Assembly: GCF_033842475.1 (NCBI RefSeq)
Contig: NZ_JAWXYB010000018.1
Span: 1,719,501-1,783,500, forward strand
Direction: 5' to 3'
Origin: Acidiphilium acidophilum
Lineage (GTDB): Bacteria; Pseudomonadota; Alphaproteobacteria; Acetobacterales; Acetobacteraceae
DNA: 64,000 nt
Shown: positions 35,133 through 45,192 of the stretch, in pieces
Layout: the number at the start of each line of letters is the position of its first letter
How positions within the stretch are numbered: position 1 is the stretch's first letter
Notes under the pieces: generated by a model
Seen by the model: the letters and a program-made list of their open reading frames with translations, nothing else
What the model was told of the DNA's origin: nothing
The model's database searches: none
Translations under genes and position numbers: made by a program

Positions 35133-36376
35133 TGCCCGAAAACCTGCTGAACACGTCGCAGACCGGTTGCCAAAGCATCAATCTCGCTCGTCGTCGTATA
35201 AACGCCAAACGACGCACGGGTCGTACTTTCCAGGCCCAAACGTCGGACCAGGGGTTCGGCGCAATGAAATCCGGCCCGAACCGCAATGCCCTGTTTGTCG
35301 AGCAGCGTTGCGACATCATGTGAGTGGATACCCTCCACAGTGAATGATACAACGCCTCCCCGGTCCTGCGCATGACCAATGGCTTGTACGCCTTTAAGCG
35401 CTGCCAGAGTTGCCATCGCATGGTCGGTGAGCAATCGTTCATGCGCTGAAATCGCTTCGAACCCGATCGCACTAACGTAATCGATAGCCGCACCCAGTCC
35501 AATCGCTTCAATGATCGCGGGGGTGCCCGCCTCGAACCGATACGGCGGCTCTGCCCATGTCGAGCCTGCGTAGCTCACGCTGCGGATCATTTCGCCGCCA
35601 CCCATGAACGGCGGCATCTGATCCAGCAACTCACGCCGTCCATACAGCACGCCGATTCCGGTTGGACCGTAGAGCTTATGGCCGGAGAATACGTAAAAAT
35701 CCGCGTCGATTGCTTTGACGTCCACAGCACGATGAACCACGGCTTGTGCGCCATCAATGAGGATCTTCGCGCCATGTGCGTGGGCAAACTCAGCCAGTCG
35801 TTCGACCGGAGTATAAGTCCCGAGCACATTCGACATATGCGTAACCGCAAGAAGTTTCACTTTGCCGTCTGAAAATTGCCGTTCCAGATCGGTGAAATCA
35901 ATTTCCCCGGCATCGGTAATTTTCACGACCCGAAGTTCCGGCCCCTGCTGATCACGCAACATCTGCCACGGCACAAGGTTGGCATGGTGCTCCATTTCGC
36001 TGACAACAACAGCACTGCCAGGCCCGAGTGTCTTTCGGCCAAAGGTCTGTGCAACAAGGTTGATACCTTCCGTCGCATTACGGACGAAAACGATCTCGTT
36101 GCGGTCCGCATTCAGGAAGTGTGCCACCTTGTCGCGCGCTGCCTCGAAATCATCGGAGCATCGTTCGCTCATCCAGTGCAGACCGCGATGGACGTTGGCG
36201 TAACGTGATTCCATCGTGCTTACCATCGCATCGATCACTACCTTCGGCTTCTGCGCCGAAGCGGCACTATCCAAAAACACCAGATCCCGACCGTAAACCT
36301 TCTGGGCAAGGATCGGAAAATCAGCCCTGATCCGGTCCACATCGAAGCTCATCTCGCGAAGTACAGCGGTGCTCAT
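35129..36376 (-). CDS. sufS: Cysteine desulfurase SufS
   Basis: SufS releases sulfur from cysteine as a persulfide. The 415-residue PLP enzyme has the cofactor Lys in FSGHKLYGPTGIGVLYG, FVRNATEGINLVAQ and the reactive Cys in RAGFHCAEPLVRRLG near the end (group II desulfurase). ATG 36376 is used because it shares a base with the sufD stop (TAATG); an earlier in-frame start lies inside sufD. Confidence 0.95.
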   Translation of the reverse strand: MSTAVLREMSFDVDRIRADFPILAQKVYGRDLVFLDSAASAQKPKVVIDAMVSTMESRYANVHRGLHWMSERCSDDFEAARDKVAHFLNADRNEIVFVRNATEGINLVAQTFGRKTLGPGSAVVVSEMEHHANLVPWQMLRDQQGPELRVVKITDAGEIDFTDLERQFSDGKVKLLAVTHMSNVLGTYTPVERLAEFAHAHGAKILIDGAQAVVHRAVDVKAIDADFYVFSGHKLYGPTGIGVLYGRRELLDQMPPFMGGGEMIRSVSYAGSTWAEPPYRFEAGTPAIIEAIGLGAAIDYVSAIGFEAISAHERLLTDHAMATLAALKGVQAIGHAQDRGGVVSFTVEGIHSHDVATLLDKQGIAVRAGFHCAEPLVRRLGLESTTRASFGVYTTTSEIDALATGLRRVQQVFGQ

Positions 36377-37587
36377 TACAATTTGTTCCGATGCCACCAT
36401 TCCGTAATAGCCGTCTCAAACACCTCGCGAGCCGCATGATCTGTCACCGGTTCAAGGGCTTCGTCCAGAAAGGCACGTATCAATATCGCGCGCGCCTCTG
36501 CTTCAGGAATTCCTCGGCTTCGGAGATAGAACAATTGCTCGGGATCAAGCGCGCCGATGGTCGCCCCATGGCTGCACTTCACGTCATCGGCAAAAATTTC
36601 AAGTTCCGGCTTACAGTCGATTTCTGCGTCTGGCGAAAGCAGCAACGCCTGATTCATCTGATATCCGTCTGTCTTCTGGGCGACACGATCGACTTCAATT
36701 CGTCCCTGAAAGACACCGCGCGCCGCACCGGCCAAAACGGATTTCACTGTCTGACGAGATGAGCAGTTCGGGGCGTGGTGGGCAACAACAGTAGTAATAT
36801 CACCATGCTGCACGCCCGAAAGCAATTGCGCAGCGTTAAGATGAACATCGGCGTTTGGCCCCCTAAGGCTTGCGTGAATCTCGTTACGGCCGAGTTTAGC
36901 GCCGCAGGTGAGCGTAAATGCTTCATATTGCGCCCGAGTTCCAATATCGACGAGAATCGTGGTCACGTGTACCGCGTCGATCGATTCATTCTGCAGTCGA
37001 TAGTGTTTCAGCACCGCTCCTGCCGCCAGCTCGATTTCGATGACCGGATTGTGCAGATAAACGCCACGTCCCTGGGCGATTTCCACGATGGTCAGCTTGG
37101 CATCGGCTTGCAGAACAATGCGATGCCGCGGTGAAATCACGCTGTCGTAAGTCGCATCGGCCACCGAGACCAGACAGACGACGCCGGCGTCGCTTCCTTC
37201 GGCAATTTCGAACGCCGCCCCCTCAGTCGCAATTGCAGAGTTGAGAGCCACCATCGGCAGTATTGCGCTGCCACACGGACCAGGTTCAAACGCCCGTAGC
37301 GTCACGAACGGCAAAGAATGCGACAGCCCTTCGACATACCGACCGTTGACAAAGACAAGCCGAGGCCCTGTAGTCTCTGGAACAAGAGATGCAGCATCCG
37401 GAGGCGGTGCCGGCAGCGCCAGGTCGAGTGTCCGAAGCCGGGCGTTGAGATCCGTGAAGTGCCACGCCTCGTTTCGCCGCGTCGGCCACCCTTGAGATCG
37501 AATCAACGATGCCGCCGCCTCCCGATGGACCGAGCCACCGACCAGAGATGCAACGTCCGAACGATCGAAAAAAGTATCGACGGTCAT
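36376..37587 (-). CDS. sufD: Fe-S assembly protein SufD
   Basis: SufD forms the SufBC2D scaffold with SufB and SufC. The 403-residue protein has a divergent N-terminus (GWPTRRNEAWHFTDLNARL) and the typical C-terminal beta-helix with FQGRIEVDRVAQKTDGYQMNQALLLSPDAEID, PELEIFADDVKCSHGATIGALDPEQLFYLRSRGI, broken here for length as conserved blocks. It overlaps sufC by 4 bases. Confidence 0.94.
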   Translation of the reverse strand: MTVDTFFDRSDVASLVGGSVHREAAASLIRSQGWPTRRNEAWHFTDLNARLRTLDLALPAPPPDAASLVPETTGPRLVFVNGRYVEGLSHSLPFVTLRAFEPGPCGSAILPMVALNSAIATEGAAFEIAEGSDAGVVCLVSVADATYDSVISPRHRIVLQADAKLTIVEIAQGRGVYLHNPVIEIELAAGAVLKHYRLQNESIDAVHVTTILVDIGTRAQYEAFTLTCGAKLGRNEIHASLRGPNADVHLNAAQLLSGVQHGDITTVVAHHAPNCSSRQTVKSVLAGAARGVFQGRIEVDRVAQKTDGYQMNQALLLSPDAEIDCKPELEIFADDVKCSHGATIGALDPEQLFYLRSRGIPEAEARAILIRAFLDEALEPVTDHAAREVFETAITEWWHRNKL

Positions 37588-38327
37588 GCCGCCTCCAGCC
37601 CCGCATACCCATGAGCTTCGAGCTCAAGCGCGAGATCGGCACCGCCGCTGCGAACGATTTTCCCTCCCGCCAGCACATGGACGCGATCGGGTACGATGTG
37701 ATCGAGCAGCCGCTGATAATGGGTGATCACCAAGGCCGAAAAATTCGGCCCGCGAAGCGCGTTAACGCCGTCCGACACAATTTTCAATGCATCGATATCG
37801 AGGCCGGAATCGGTTTCATCCAATAACGCCAGCGACGGCTTCAACAAGGCCATCTGAAGAATTTCATTGCGTTTCTTTTCGCCACCCGAAAAGCCGACAT
37901 TTACATTTCGCTTGAGCATATCATCCGGCATTTTGAGCGCCTTGATCGCGATGCGCGCCTCTTTCAGAAATGCGACGGCATCGAGTTCGGGTTCTCCGCG
38001 CGCTCGCCGCACTGCGTTCAAGGCTGTCCGGATGAAATTGGCATTACCAACGCCCGGAAGTTCCACCGGATATTGGAACGCAAGAAATACACCCGACGCT
38101 GCACGTGCTTCCGGTTCCATCGCCAGCAGGTCATGGCCATCGAACGTTACACTTCCGCCAGTCACCTGATAGCCGTCGCGCCCCGACAGAACGTAAGACA
38201 AAGTGGATTTTCCGGCTCCGTTTGGCCCCATAATCGCGTGGATCTCGCCGTTTGGAACGGCAAGGTCGATTCCCCGCAGAATTTCCTTGCCCTCGATTTC
38301 CGCCGTGAGCCCTTTGATTTCAAGCAT
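37584..38327 (-). CDS. sufC: Fe-S assembly ATPase SufC
   Basis: SufC is the ABC-type ATPase of the SufBCD scaffold. The 247-residue protein shows Walker A MGPNGAGKSTLSY, the signature NVGFSGGEKKRNEILQ, Walker B PSLALLDETDSGLDIDALK and the switch His in VITHYQRL. It is not a membrane transporter subunit. It lies between sufB and sufD. Confidence 0.97.
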   Translation of the reverse strand: MLEIKGLTAEIEGKEILRGIDLAVPNGEIHAIMGPNGAGKSTLSYVLSGRDGYQVTGGSVTFDGHDLLAMEPEARAASGVFLAFQYPVELPGVGNANFIRTALNAVRRARGEPELDAVAFLKEARIAIKALKMPDDMLKRNVNVGFSGGEKKRNEILQMALLKPSLALLDETDSGLDIDALKIVSDGVNALRGPNFSALVITHYQRLLDHIVPDRVHVLAGGKIVRSGGADLALELEAHGYAGLEAA

Positions 38328-38337
38328 AATTCAATCC

Positions 38338-39789
38338 TTAACCAACTGAGCCTTCAAGAGAGACTGCGAGAAGCTTTTGCGCTTCGACGGCGAATTCCAT
38401 TGGCAGTTCCTTCAGTACATCGCGGCAAAATCCGTTGACAAGCAGGCCCACGGCATCCTCTTCCGTCAAGCCGCGAGAACGGCAGTAGAACAACTGATCA
38501 TCGGCGATCTTCGAGGTTGTCGCTTCGTGCTCGACTTTCGCGCTCTGATTGCGGCTTTCGATATATGGCACCGTATGTGCGCCGCATTGATCGCCGATCA
38601 AAAGCGAGTCACATTGTGTGAAATTACGCGCACCGTGTGCTTTGGGCATAATGCGCACGAGGCCACGATAGGTATTGTTGGAGTGCCCCGCCGAAATGCC
38701 CTTGGAGATAATTGTGCTCGTTGTATTCGGCGCCAGATGTATCATCTTGGTGCCGGTATCTGCCTGTTGATAATTATTCGTCAGCGCGACAGAGTAAAAC
38801 TCGCCCGATGAACCTTCGCCCTGAAGAATGCACGAAGGATATTTCCAGGTAATTGCCGATCCGGTTTCGACCTGCGTCCAAGAGATCTTGGATTTACGCC
38901 CCCGGCACGCGCCACGCTTGGTAACAAAATTATAAATGCCGCCGCGTCCCTGCGCGTCGCCGGGATACCAATTTTGCACGGTGGAGTATTTTATCGAGGC
39001 TTCGTCCAATGCCACCAGCTCGACAACCGCCGCATGAAGCTGATTTTCATCGCGCATCGGTGCCGTGCAGCCTTCGAGGTAGGAGACGCTTGCCCCCTCC
39101 TCGGCAATGATCAACGTGCGCTCAAACTGGCCGGTATTCCGAGCATTAATTCGAAAATAGGTCGAAAGCTCCATCGGACACCGCACACCACGCGGAATGA
39201 AGACGAAACTGCCGTCCGAAAAAACCGCACTGTTCAATGCGGCGAAATAATTGTCGCCTGCCGGCACGACGCTGCCGAGGTATTTTCTTACCAGCTCCGG
39301 ATGTTCGCGAACGGCCTCACTGATCGATCCGAAAATAACTCCGACCTTGGACAGGCTTTCCCGGAACGTCGTTGCGACCGAGACGCTGTCGAACACAGCG
39401 TCGACCGCAACGCCCGCAAGAGCCGCACGCTCATTCAGCGGAATGCCGAGTTTATCGTACATCGAGATCAATTCGGGATCGACATCTGCAAGCGACTTCG
39501 GTGCCTCACGCTTAGGCGCCGCGTAATAATGCAGGTCCTGGTATTCAATCCGCGGATGCCGGATCCGAGCCCAATTCGGCTCCTCCATCTCCAGCCACGC
39601 CCGATACGATTTCAACCGCCATTCAAGCAACCAGACAGGTTCCTGCTTTTTGGCCGAAATGAGACGGACGATATCCTCGTTAAGACCCTTCGGTGCGAAC
39701 TCCATCTCGATATTCGTCTCGAAACCGAACTTATATCCGCCGGTGGATAGACGATCGATCGTTTCAAGCGTTTCAGTAACTGCGGCCAT
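38338..39789 (-). CDS. sufB: Fe-S assembly scaffold SufB
   Basis: SufB carries the nascent cluster. The 483-residue protein shows [18 protein letters not shown], the [20 protein letters not shown] segment with the conserved Cys, [13 protein letters not shown], and C-terminal [20 protein letters not shown]. Length is normal. It starts 9 bases after the Rrf2 regulator gene. Confidence 0.96.
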   Translation of the reverse strand: MAAVTETLETIDRLSTGGYKFGFETNIEMEFAPKGLNEDIVRLISAKKQEPVWLLEWRLKSYRAWLEMEEPNWARIRHPRIEYQDLHYYAAPKREAPKSLADVDPELISMYDKLGIPLNERAALAGVAVDAVFDSVSVATTFRESLSKVGVIFGSISEAVREHPELVRKYLGSVVPAGDNYFAALNSAVFSDGSFVFIPRGVRCPMELSTYFRINARNTGQFERTLIIAEEGASVSYLEGCTAPMRDENQLHAAVVELVALDEASIKYSTVQNWYPGDAQGRGGIYNFVTKRGACRGRKSKISWTQVETGSAITWKYPSCILQGEGSSGEFYSVALTNNYQQADTGTKMIHLAPNTTSTIISKGISAGHSNNTYRGLVRIMPKAHGARNFTQCDSLLIGDQCGAHTVPYIESRNQSAKVEHEATTSKIADDQLFYCRSRGLTEEDAVGLLVNGFCRDVLKELPMEFAVEAQKLLAVSLEGSVG

Positions 39790-39798
39790 AGGGATCCT

Positions 39799-40269
39799 CT
39801 ATTCGACGGTGGTGGGGATATACGATTCAGGAGTGGGCAAATGATCGAACCGTAACCCTTTCGGTATGGCCTCACGCTGCATGTCGGCCAGTGTGATAGC
39901 GTTTAACGCCTCGCTGATCGCATCGTTGACGACGCCCCAACGACCGGCCATCGGGCAGAGCGATTGGCTCTCACAATTGCCCACGGCACCTTCGACGCAT
40001 GCCGTCAAAGCAATGGGACCATCAATCGCGAGGATCACGTCGGCTACGGGAATGGCATCGAGAGATTTGCGCAACCTGTAGCCGCCATGGGCACCGCGCT
40101 GGGACGCTACCAGACCGAATTGTGCCAAGCCCTTGAGCACCTTAGCGACTGTAGGCTCAGGAATTCCGGTGGAAGCCGCAATACCCGGCGCGGTTTCGAC
40201 CTTGTCCGATCGTGACAACCGCACCAGCACGACAACCGCATAATCTGTAAGGCGAGATAATCTCAACAT
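39799..40269 (-). CDS. Rrf2-family SUF operon regulator (SufR/IscR-type)
   Basis: The 156-residue regulator has the Rrf2 winged helix (SRLTDYAVVVLVRLSR, PEPTVAKVLKGLAQFGLV) and three cysteines in CVEGAVGNCESQSLCPMAGRW that would bind an Fe-S cluster. It probably senses cluster supply and represses the suf operon, of which it is the first gene. A 15-bp palindrome just upstream is a possible operator. Confidence 0.92.
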   Translation of the reverse strand: MLRLSRLTDYAVVVLVRLSRSDKVETAPGIAASTGIPEPTVAKVLKGLAQFGLVASQRGAHGGYRLRKSLDAIPVADVILAIDGPIALTACVEGAVGNCESQSLCPMAGRWGVVNDAISEALNAITLADMQREAIPKGLRFDHLPTPESYIPTTVE

Positions 40270-40284
40270 GACCCACTCGATTTC

Positions 40285-40299
40285 GGACCAAAGCAGTCC
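40285..40299 (-). promoter_or_regulatory. Palindrome before the suf operon, candidate operator
   Basis: GGAC and GTCC flank 7 bases, 16 to 30 bases before the regulator ATG. The position suits autorepression, but the repeat is short. Confidence 0.3.
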
Positions 40300-40353
40300 T
40301 GTATCAGAAATGGGCCATTAGCCGCCAGCCGTCAAGGTCTCGGCTCTGACGTT

Positions 40354-41004
40354 TCAGCCAAGGAGTCGATCGACCAGAGCCGGCAGTTGAGCCGCTTGAT
40401 CCACGCGCGTCATGGCATCGGTTCGGCCGTAGCCCCAGGTCACGAATATCGCCTCCACCCGCAATCCGGCGGCAGTCTTCATATCGTTGATGTGATCTCC
40501 GACCATCACCGCGTCGGTCGTTGTCACATCGAGGGCGTTCAATACAGCTTGAAGATGACGGGGGTCGGGCTTGCGGTAAGGTGTCGCGTCCCCACCGATC
40601 ACAACGTCGAAAAACGCCTCAAGATCAAGCGCTGCCAAAACTTTCCGCGCTGAGACCTCCGGTTTGTTCGTGCAGACGGCGAGTCGATAGCCGCTGTCTC
40701 GCAACGCAGTCAGCGCCGCGGGAATCCCGGGAAAAGGTTCGGTCAGATCGGTGACGTGAGCCTCATAGTCCGCCAGGAAAATCGCCTCGTCCTCATCGGT
40801 CGGCGACAGCCCGCATGCTGCGTAACCTTTCTGCAGCAGTACTTTCGCGCCGTCACCCACCATCGGTGCGACGTCGGATTGCACGATCGGTCCTTGACCA
40901 TGGCGCGCCAGAGAACGGTTCAACGCTCCCGCCAAATCCGGCAGACTATCGATCAGCGTGCCGTCCAGATCGAATACCACAGCCTTGGCCAAGTTCATCT
41001 CCAT
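40354..41004 (-). CDS. gph: Phosphoglycolate phosphatase (HAD family)
   Basis: Gph removes phosphate from 2-phosphoglycolate formed by DNA repair. The 216-residue HAD protein shows VFDLDGTLIDSLPDL with nucleophile Asp, VCTNKPE, KPDPRHL and VMVGDHINDMKTA, all four HAD motifs. I chose ATG 41004 to give the usual N-terminus; a GTG at 41025 and an ATG at 40998 are also possible. It is divergent from glmU. Confidence 0.85.
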   Translation of the reverse strand: MEMNLAKAVVFDLDGTLIDSLPDLAGALNRSLARHGQGPIVQSDVAPMVGDGAKVLLQKGYAACGLSPTDEDEAIFLADYEAHVTDLTEPFPGIPAALTALRDSGYRLAVCTNKPEVSARKVLAALDLEAFFDVVIGGDATPYRKPDPRHLQAVLNALDVTTTDAVMVGDHINDMKTAAGLRVEAIFVTWGYGRTDAMTRVDQAAQLPALVDRLLG

Positions 41005-41081
41005 TCGAACGAAATACTCCGACACGCGATGTTACGGACGCCCCTTTGACATAAACCGTTCACCGAGGCTACCGCTCTTAC

Positions 41082-42392
41082 ATGGATAAAGTTGCTGTGA
41101 TCCTCGCCGCCGGTCTTGGGACGAGGATGAAATCGAATCTGCCCAAAGTCCTTCATCCTTTGGCCGGACGCCCGATGCTGACCCATCTGATCGACACTTG
41201 TGCCTCGATGTTTACCAGAGTTGTGGTTGTGTCGAGCGGCGATCCGGCGGTAGCGGCGGCAGCAGCGCCACACCAAATAGTCGTTCAGGCAGAGCGCACC
41301 GGGACCGCGTCGGCGGCCAAGGCAGCCCTGCCCTATTTCGGAACCGGCCTGGTCACAATCATTTACGGCGACAATCCACTGATCTCCTCCAGGACGTTCG
41401 GTCATCTTGCCGCCGCCCTCGGCGATCAGCGATGCAGGCTCGGCATACTGGCAACCCGGCCGCCCGATCCCGGAATGTTCGGACGCGTCGTCGGTGAACA
41501 TGGACTGGCCGAGCGGATTGTCGAGTTTGTGGATGCGACCCCCGAGGAAAGGAAAATCACCCTTTGCAATGTCGGCGGCTTTACCGGAGCAGCCACCGAT
41601 ATGGCGCGCTGGTTGAGCCTCATCGACAATCGGAATTCGAAGTCGGAGTTTTATCTGACCGATATCGTCTCAATCGCCCGCGATGAGGGTGCGAATGTCG
41701 GCATTGTCGAAGCCGAGTGGACGGAATGCCTTGGCATCAATTCGAGGAGCGAACTCGCGCGTGCCGAGAGGGTGCTGCAAAGCAGACTCCGAGAGGCCCT
41801 GCTGGACTCGGGCGTAACAATGACCGCGCCTGACACTGTGTTTCTTGCCTGGGACACGAAAATTGAGACCGATGTGGTCATAGAACCGAACGTCGTCATC
41901 GGTCCGGGAGTCACGATCGCGGCCGGAACCCGTATTCGGGCTTTCTCCTACCTGGAAGGTTGTGTCGTCAGTCGCGGTGCCGTCATCGGACCTTATGCAC
42001 GGATCAGGCCGGGCAGTCACATTGGCGAGGATGCCCATGTCGGCAATTTCGTCGAGTTGAAAGCGACTGCGCTGGGCAATGGCGCAAAGGCCAACCATCT
42101 CACCTATCTCGGGGATTCCGAGATAGGTGCACATACCAACATCGGCGCTGGCACGATAACCTGCAATTACGATGGAGTGGCGAAACATCGCACCACGATA
42201 GGCTCGAATGTCTTCATCGGGTCGGATGTTGCTTTGGTTGCGCCAGTGAGTGTGGGCGACCGCGTGATCGTCGCGGCCGGCAGCGTCATCACCGAGAACA
42301 TCGATGCAGACTCGATGGCGATTGCAAGAAGCCGCCAGGTTGTCAAACAAGGGCGGGGAATGAAACCGCGACCACTCAAGGATTCGGTCTGA
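41082..42392 (+). CDS. glmU: Bifunctional GlmU
   Basis: GlmU acetylates glucosamine-1-phosphate and then joins UMP to give UDP-N-acetylglucosamine for peptidoglycan and LPS. The 436-residue protein starts with the uridylyltransferase motif ILAAGLGTRMKSNLPKVLHP and QAERTGTASAAKAAL. A left-handed beta helix with NFVELKATALGNGAKANHLTYLGD, split here as conserved blocks, and GAGTITCNYDGVAKHRT follows. It is slightly shorter than the E. coli enzyme (456). It shares one base with the glmS start. Confidence 0.96.
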   Translation: MDKVAVILAAGLGTRMKSNLPKVLHPLAGRPMLTHLIDTCASMFTRVVVVSSGDPAVAAAAAPHQIVVQAERTGTASAAKAALPYFGTGLVTIIYGDNPLISSRTFGHLAAALGDQRCRLGILATRPPDPGMFGRVVGEHGLAERIVEFVDATPEERKITLCNVGGFTGAATDMARWLSLIDNRNSKSEFYLTDIVSIARDEGANVGIVEAEWTECLGINSRSELARAERVLQSRLREALLDSGVTMTAPDTVFLAWDTKIETDVVIEPNVVIGPGVTIAAGTRIRAFSYLEGCVVSRGAVIGPYARIRPGSHIGEDAHVGNFVELKATALGNGAKANHLTYLGDSEIGAHTNIGAGTITCNYDGVAKHRTTIGSNVFIGSDVALVAPVSVGDRVIVAAGSVITENIDADSMAIARSRQVVKQGRGMKPRPLKDSV

Positions 42393-44215
42393 TGTGCGGA
42401 ATTGTTGGTGTCGTTGGCAAGGGGCCGGCGGCCCCGCTTTTGCTGGACGGTTTATCAAGACTCGCTTATCGGGGTTATGACAGCGCCGGGATCGCTACGC
42501 TTGTTGATGGGCAAATCGAGCGCCGGCGAGCCGAGGGCAAACTGCATAATCTTGCAACCACGCTGGCCTCGTTCCCTCTCGATGGGACGACGGGTATCAG
42601 CCATACCCGCTGGGCTACCCATGGGGCCCCCACTGAGAGCAATGCTCATCCCCACGGAACCAGCCGTGTGGCGGTCGTCCATAACGGGATCATTGAAAAT
42701 CACGCAGCCTTGCGCGAGGAGCTTGAATCTCAGGGCCAGGTGTTTTCAACCGAAACCGACACTGAAACTGTGGCTCAGCTGCTCGACCTTTATCTCGCGC
42801 GCGGGATGTCGCCGGTTGAGGCCGCCGCATCGGCATTTCAACGACTCGAAGGCGCGTATGCGCTGGCGTTGATCTTTGCCGGGCATCCGGATCTGATTAT
42901 CGGTGCCCAGCGCGGCGCGCCCCTCGCCATCGGTTATGGCGAAGATGAGATGTATCTGGGCTCTGATGCACTTGCGCTGGCGCCTCTCACGCGTCGCATC
43001 GCCTACCTCAACGACGGTGACTGGGTGATCGTCTCGCGCACCGGAGCGACATTCCATAATGCTATGAACCAGGCGGTGGAACGCGAGATCAAACTGACCA
43101 AGCTGACGGGTGCTGCGATCGGAAAGGGCAATTTTCGGCATTTCATGGAGAAGGAGCTCCACGAGCACCCCATCGTCATCGGCGATACGCTTCATCGGAT
43201 GATCGATCCGGCCACGCGCTTGCCCGTGCTGCCAGCGCTGGACCTAGATTTGAACACCATATCCAGAATTTGCATTTCAGCATGCGGGTCAGCCTTTTAT
43301 GCTGGTCTCACCGCACGTTATTGGATCGAGGAGTATGCCCGGATCGCGGTGGATGCTGACGTGGCCAGTGAATTTCGCTATCGGGAACCACCACTTCACT
43401 CGGATGAACTAGGCATCGTCGTCAGTCAATCAGGTGAAACCGCCGATACAATGGCGGCGCTTCGCTATATCAGGACTCAGGGCTGCAAGGTCATGTCTGT
43501 GGTCAACGTGCCGGAGAGTACGATGGCGCGCGAAAGCGACCTCATCCTCGAGACGATAGCAGGTCCCGAGATCAGTGTGGCCAGCACCAAAGCCTTCACC
43601 GCCCAGCTCACGGTGCTTGCGGGGTTTGCTTTGGCTTTAGCTCATGCGCGAGGGACATTATCCCGTGACCGCATTGAAGCCCTGGTCGCCGCCCTCATGG
43701 AACTGCCCGCCAAGGCAGCGCAGATCCTTAACGAGGAGGATGAAATTCGCCGACTTGCCACGCAAATCCAGGATGCGAGGGACGTCTTGTTTTTCGGCCG
43801 CGGATCGATGATGCCGATCGCGCTGGAAGGCGCTCTGAAACTGAAGGAACTCAGCTATATCCATGCCGAGGGCTATCCTGCGGGCGAGATGAAGCATGGC
43901 CCGATCGCACTGATCGACGCAAGTGTACCAGTCATCGCGGTTGTTCCATCGGGACCGCTTTTTGAAAAAACTGCCTCCAATCTTCAGGAAGCCGCGGCAC
44001 GCGGAGGCCGGATCATTGTTCTGAGCGATTCCGAAGGAGCTAAAAAGCTTGCCGGCATCGCTTCGGAAGTCGTGATTCTTCCCGATTGTGATCCGTTCGT
44101 GGCGCCGATCCTATATGCAATCCCGGTGCAGATGCTTGCTTACCAGGTTGCCATCCTCAAGGGAACCGATGTTGATCAGCCCCGCAATCTCGCTAAGTCA
44201 GTGACGGTTGAATAG
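42392..44215 (+). CDS. glmS: Glucosamine-6-phosphate synthase GlmS
   Basis: GlmS makes glucosamine-6-phosphate from fructose-6-phosphate and glutamine, the entry to amino sugars. The 607-residue protein starts MCGIVGVVG with Cys2 as the amidotransferase nucleophile, then RLAYRGYDSAGIA, HTRWATHG, and two SIS domains (SACGSAFYAG, VSQSGETADTMAAL, AEGYPAGEMKHGPIALI). The C-terminus ends NLAKSVTVE. ATG 42392 overlaps the glmU stop by one base. glmU-glmS is a common pair. Confidence 0.97.
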   Translation: MCGIVGVVGKGPAAPLLLDGLSRLAYRGYDSAGIATLVDGQIERRRAEGKLHNLATTLASFPLDGTTGISHTRWATHGAPTESNAHPHGTSRVAVVHNGIIENHAALREELESQGQVFSTETDTETVAQLLDLYLARGMSPVEAAASAFQRLEGAYALALIFAGHPDLIIGAQRGAPLAIGYGEDEMYLGSDALALAPLTRRIAYLNDGDWVIVSRTGATFHNAMNQAVEREIKLTKLTGAAIGKGNFRHFMEKELHEHPIVIGDTLHRMIDPATRLPVLPALDLDLNTISRICISACGSAFYAGLTARYWIEEYARIAVDADVASEFRYREPPLHSDELGIVVSQSGETADTMAALRYIRTQGCKVMSVVNVPESTMARESDLILETIAGPEISVASTKAFTAQLTVLAGFALALAHARGTLSRDRIEALVAALMELPAKAAQILNEEDEIRRLATQIQDARDVLFFGRGSMMPIALEGALKLKELSYIHAEGYPAGEMKHGPIALIDASVPVIAVVPSGPLFEKTASNLQEAAARGGRIIVLSDSEGAKKLAGIASEVVILPDCDPFVAPILYAIPVQMLAYQVAILKGTDVDQPRNLAKSVTVE

Positions 44216-44225
44216 AGAAAGCAAC

Positions 44226-44262
44226 AAAAAAGCCTCCAACTCATAAGTTGGAGGCCTGTTTT
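44226..44262 (+). terminator. Terminator between glmS and the Bax-inhibitor-1 gene
   Basis: GCCTCCAACT (44232-44241) and AGTTGGAGGC (44246-44255) form a 10-bp stem with loop CATA. An A-run comes before and a TGTTTTG run after, so it can serve both converging genes. Confidence 0.85.
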
Positions 44263-44278
44263 GTGGACCGACTACCTA

Positions 44279-45049
44279 TCAGGAACGGCGATTGCCCATG
44301 AACTGCAACAGGAACATAAACAGATTTATGAACGTCAAGTAGAGCTGCAATGCGTCATACACACTGCGCTTCGCCGCGACGTCCGCTCCGAACCGGTACC
44401 CATATTGCACATAATCGGCCTTGATCCGCTGCGTGTCATAGGCTGCCAGCCCGGTAAAGATCAGGACGCCAATCGCACTGATGGCAAACTGCAGGGCGGA
44501 TGAATGCAGAAATATGTTGACCACCATGGCAATGAGGAGGCCGATGACTCCCATGATCAGGAAGCTTCCGAACTTCGCCAGATTGGCCTTCGTCGTGTAG
44601 CCGTAAACGCTCATCGCCGCGAACGTGCCTGCCGTCACAAAAAACGTCGCGAGGATCGACCGCCCGGTGTAGATCAGGAATATATTCGTTAGGCTCGCTC
44701 CCATCACGGCGCAGAACGCCCAGAACAGAGCTTGGGCTTGAGTCGTAGACAGCTTGTTGACCCCGAAACTCATAATCAGCACGAACCCGAGGGGCGCAAA
44801 AATGCTGATATACGCAAGAATCCCAGGCTGGCGCACCACGGCACCGCTTGCCGTTGTCACCAACGGATAAAATGCGTCGATCAGACCCGTGTGAGAGATC
44901 GCCAACGACACAATGGCCGTCAGAAACAGGCCTGACGCCATCCAGTTGTAAACCCGCAACATATAGGCGCGCAGACCTTCGTCCAAAACGCCCGCGCCGA
45001 TCGCAGTGCTGGCACCGCGATAGGATCGCATGTCAGGACCAATAGCCAT
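44279..45049 (-). CDS. Bax inhibitor-1/YccA family membrane protein
   Basis: The 256-residue inner-membrane protein has seven hydrophobic segments and the BI-1 features MRVYNWMASGLFLTAIVSL-like first helix, GVLIFTGLAAYDTQRIK and ALQLYLTFINLFMFLLQFMG. Family members regulate FtsH or leak calcium, but the role here is unknown. I chose ATG 45049 for its natural start; an upstream codon at 45067 is possible. It ends just across a bidirectional terminator from glmS. Confidence 0.87.
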   Translation of the reverse strand: MAIGPDMRSYRGASTAIGAGVLDEGLRAYMLRVYNWMASGLFLTAIVSLAISHTGLIDAFYPLVTTASGAVVRQPGILAYISIFAPLGFVLIMSFGVNKLSTTQAQALFWAFCAVMGASLTNIFLIYTGRSILATFFVTAGTFAAMSVYGYTTKANLAKFGSFLIMGVIGLLIAMVVNIFLHSSALQFAISAIGVLIFTGLAAYDTQRIKADYVQYGYRFGADVAAKRSVYDALQLYLTFINLFMFLLQFMGNRRS

Positions 45050-45192
45050 GATTGCTCGTAACTCCAAAAGGGCGGCGGAATCGCCGCTTACCGATGCCTA
45101 TTTTCGATCATATCGGGGCACCAATCAAGAATAATCGGCGGTCCCCAGATGAGATCGGTGTAACGAATAGCGGAGTCCGCGGGGATCAGCGG

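Noticed and set aside
45068-45100. GC-rich hairpin between rpsO and the Bax-inhibitor-1 gene
   Set aside because: The 6-bp stem is short and its T-run also belongs to the next ribosome-binding site.
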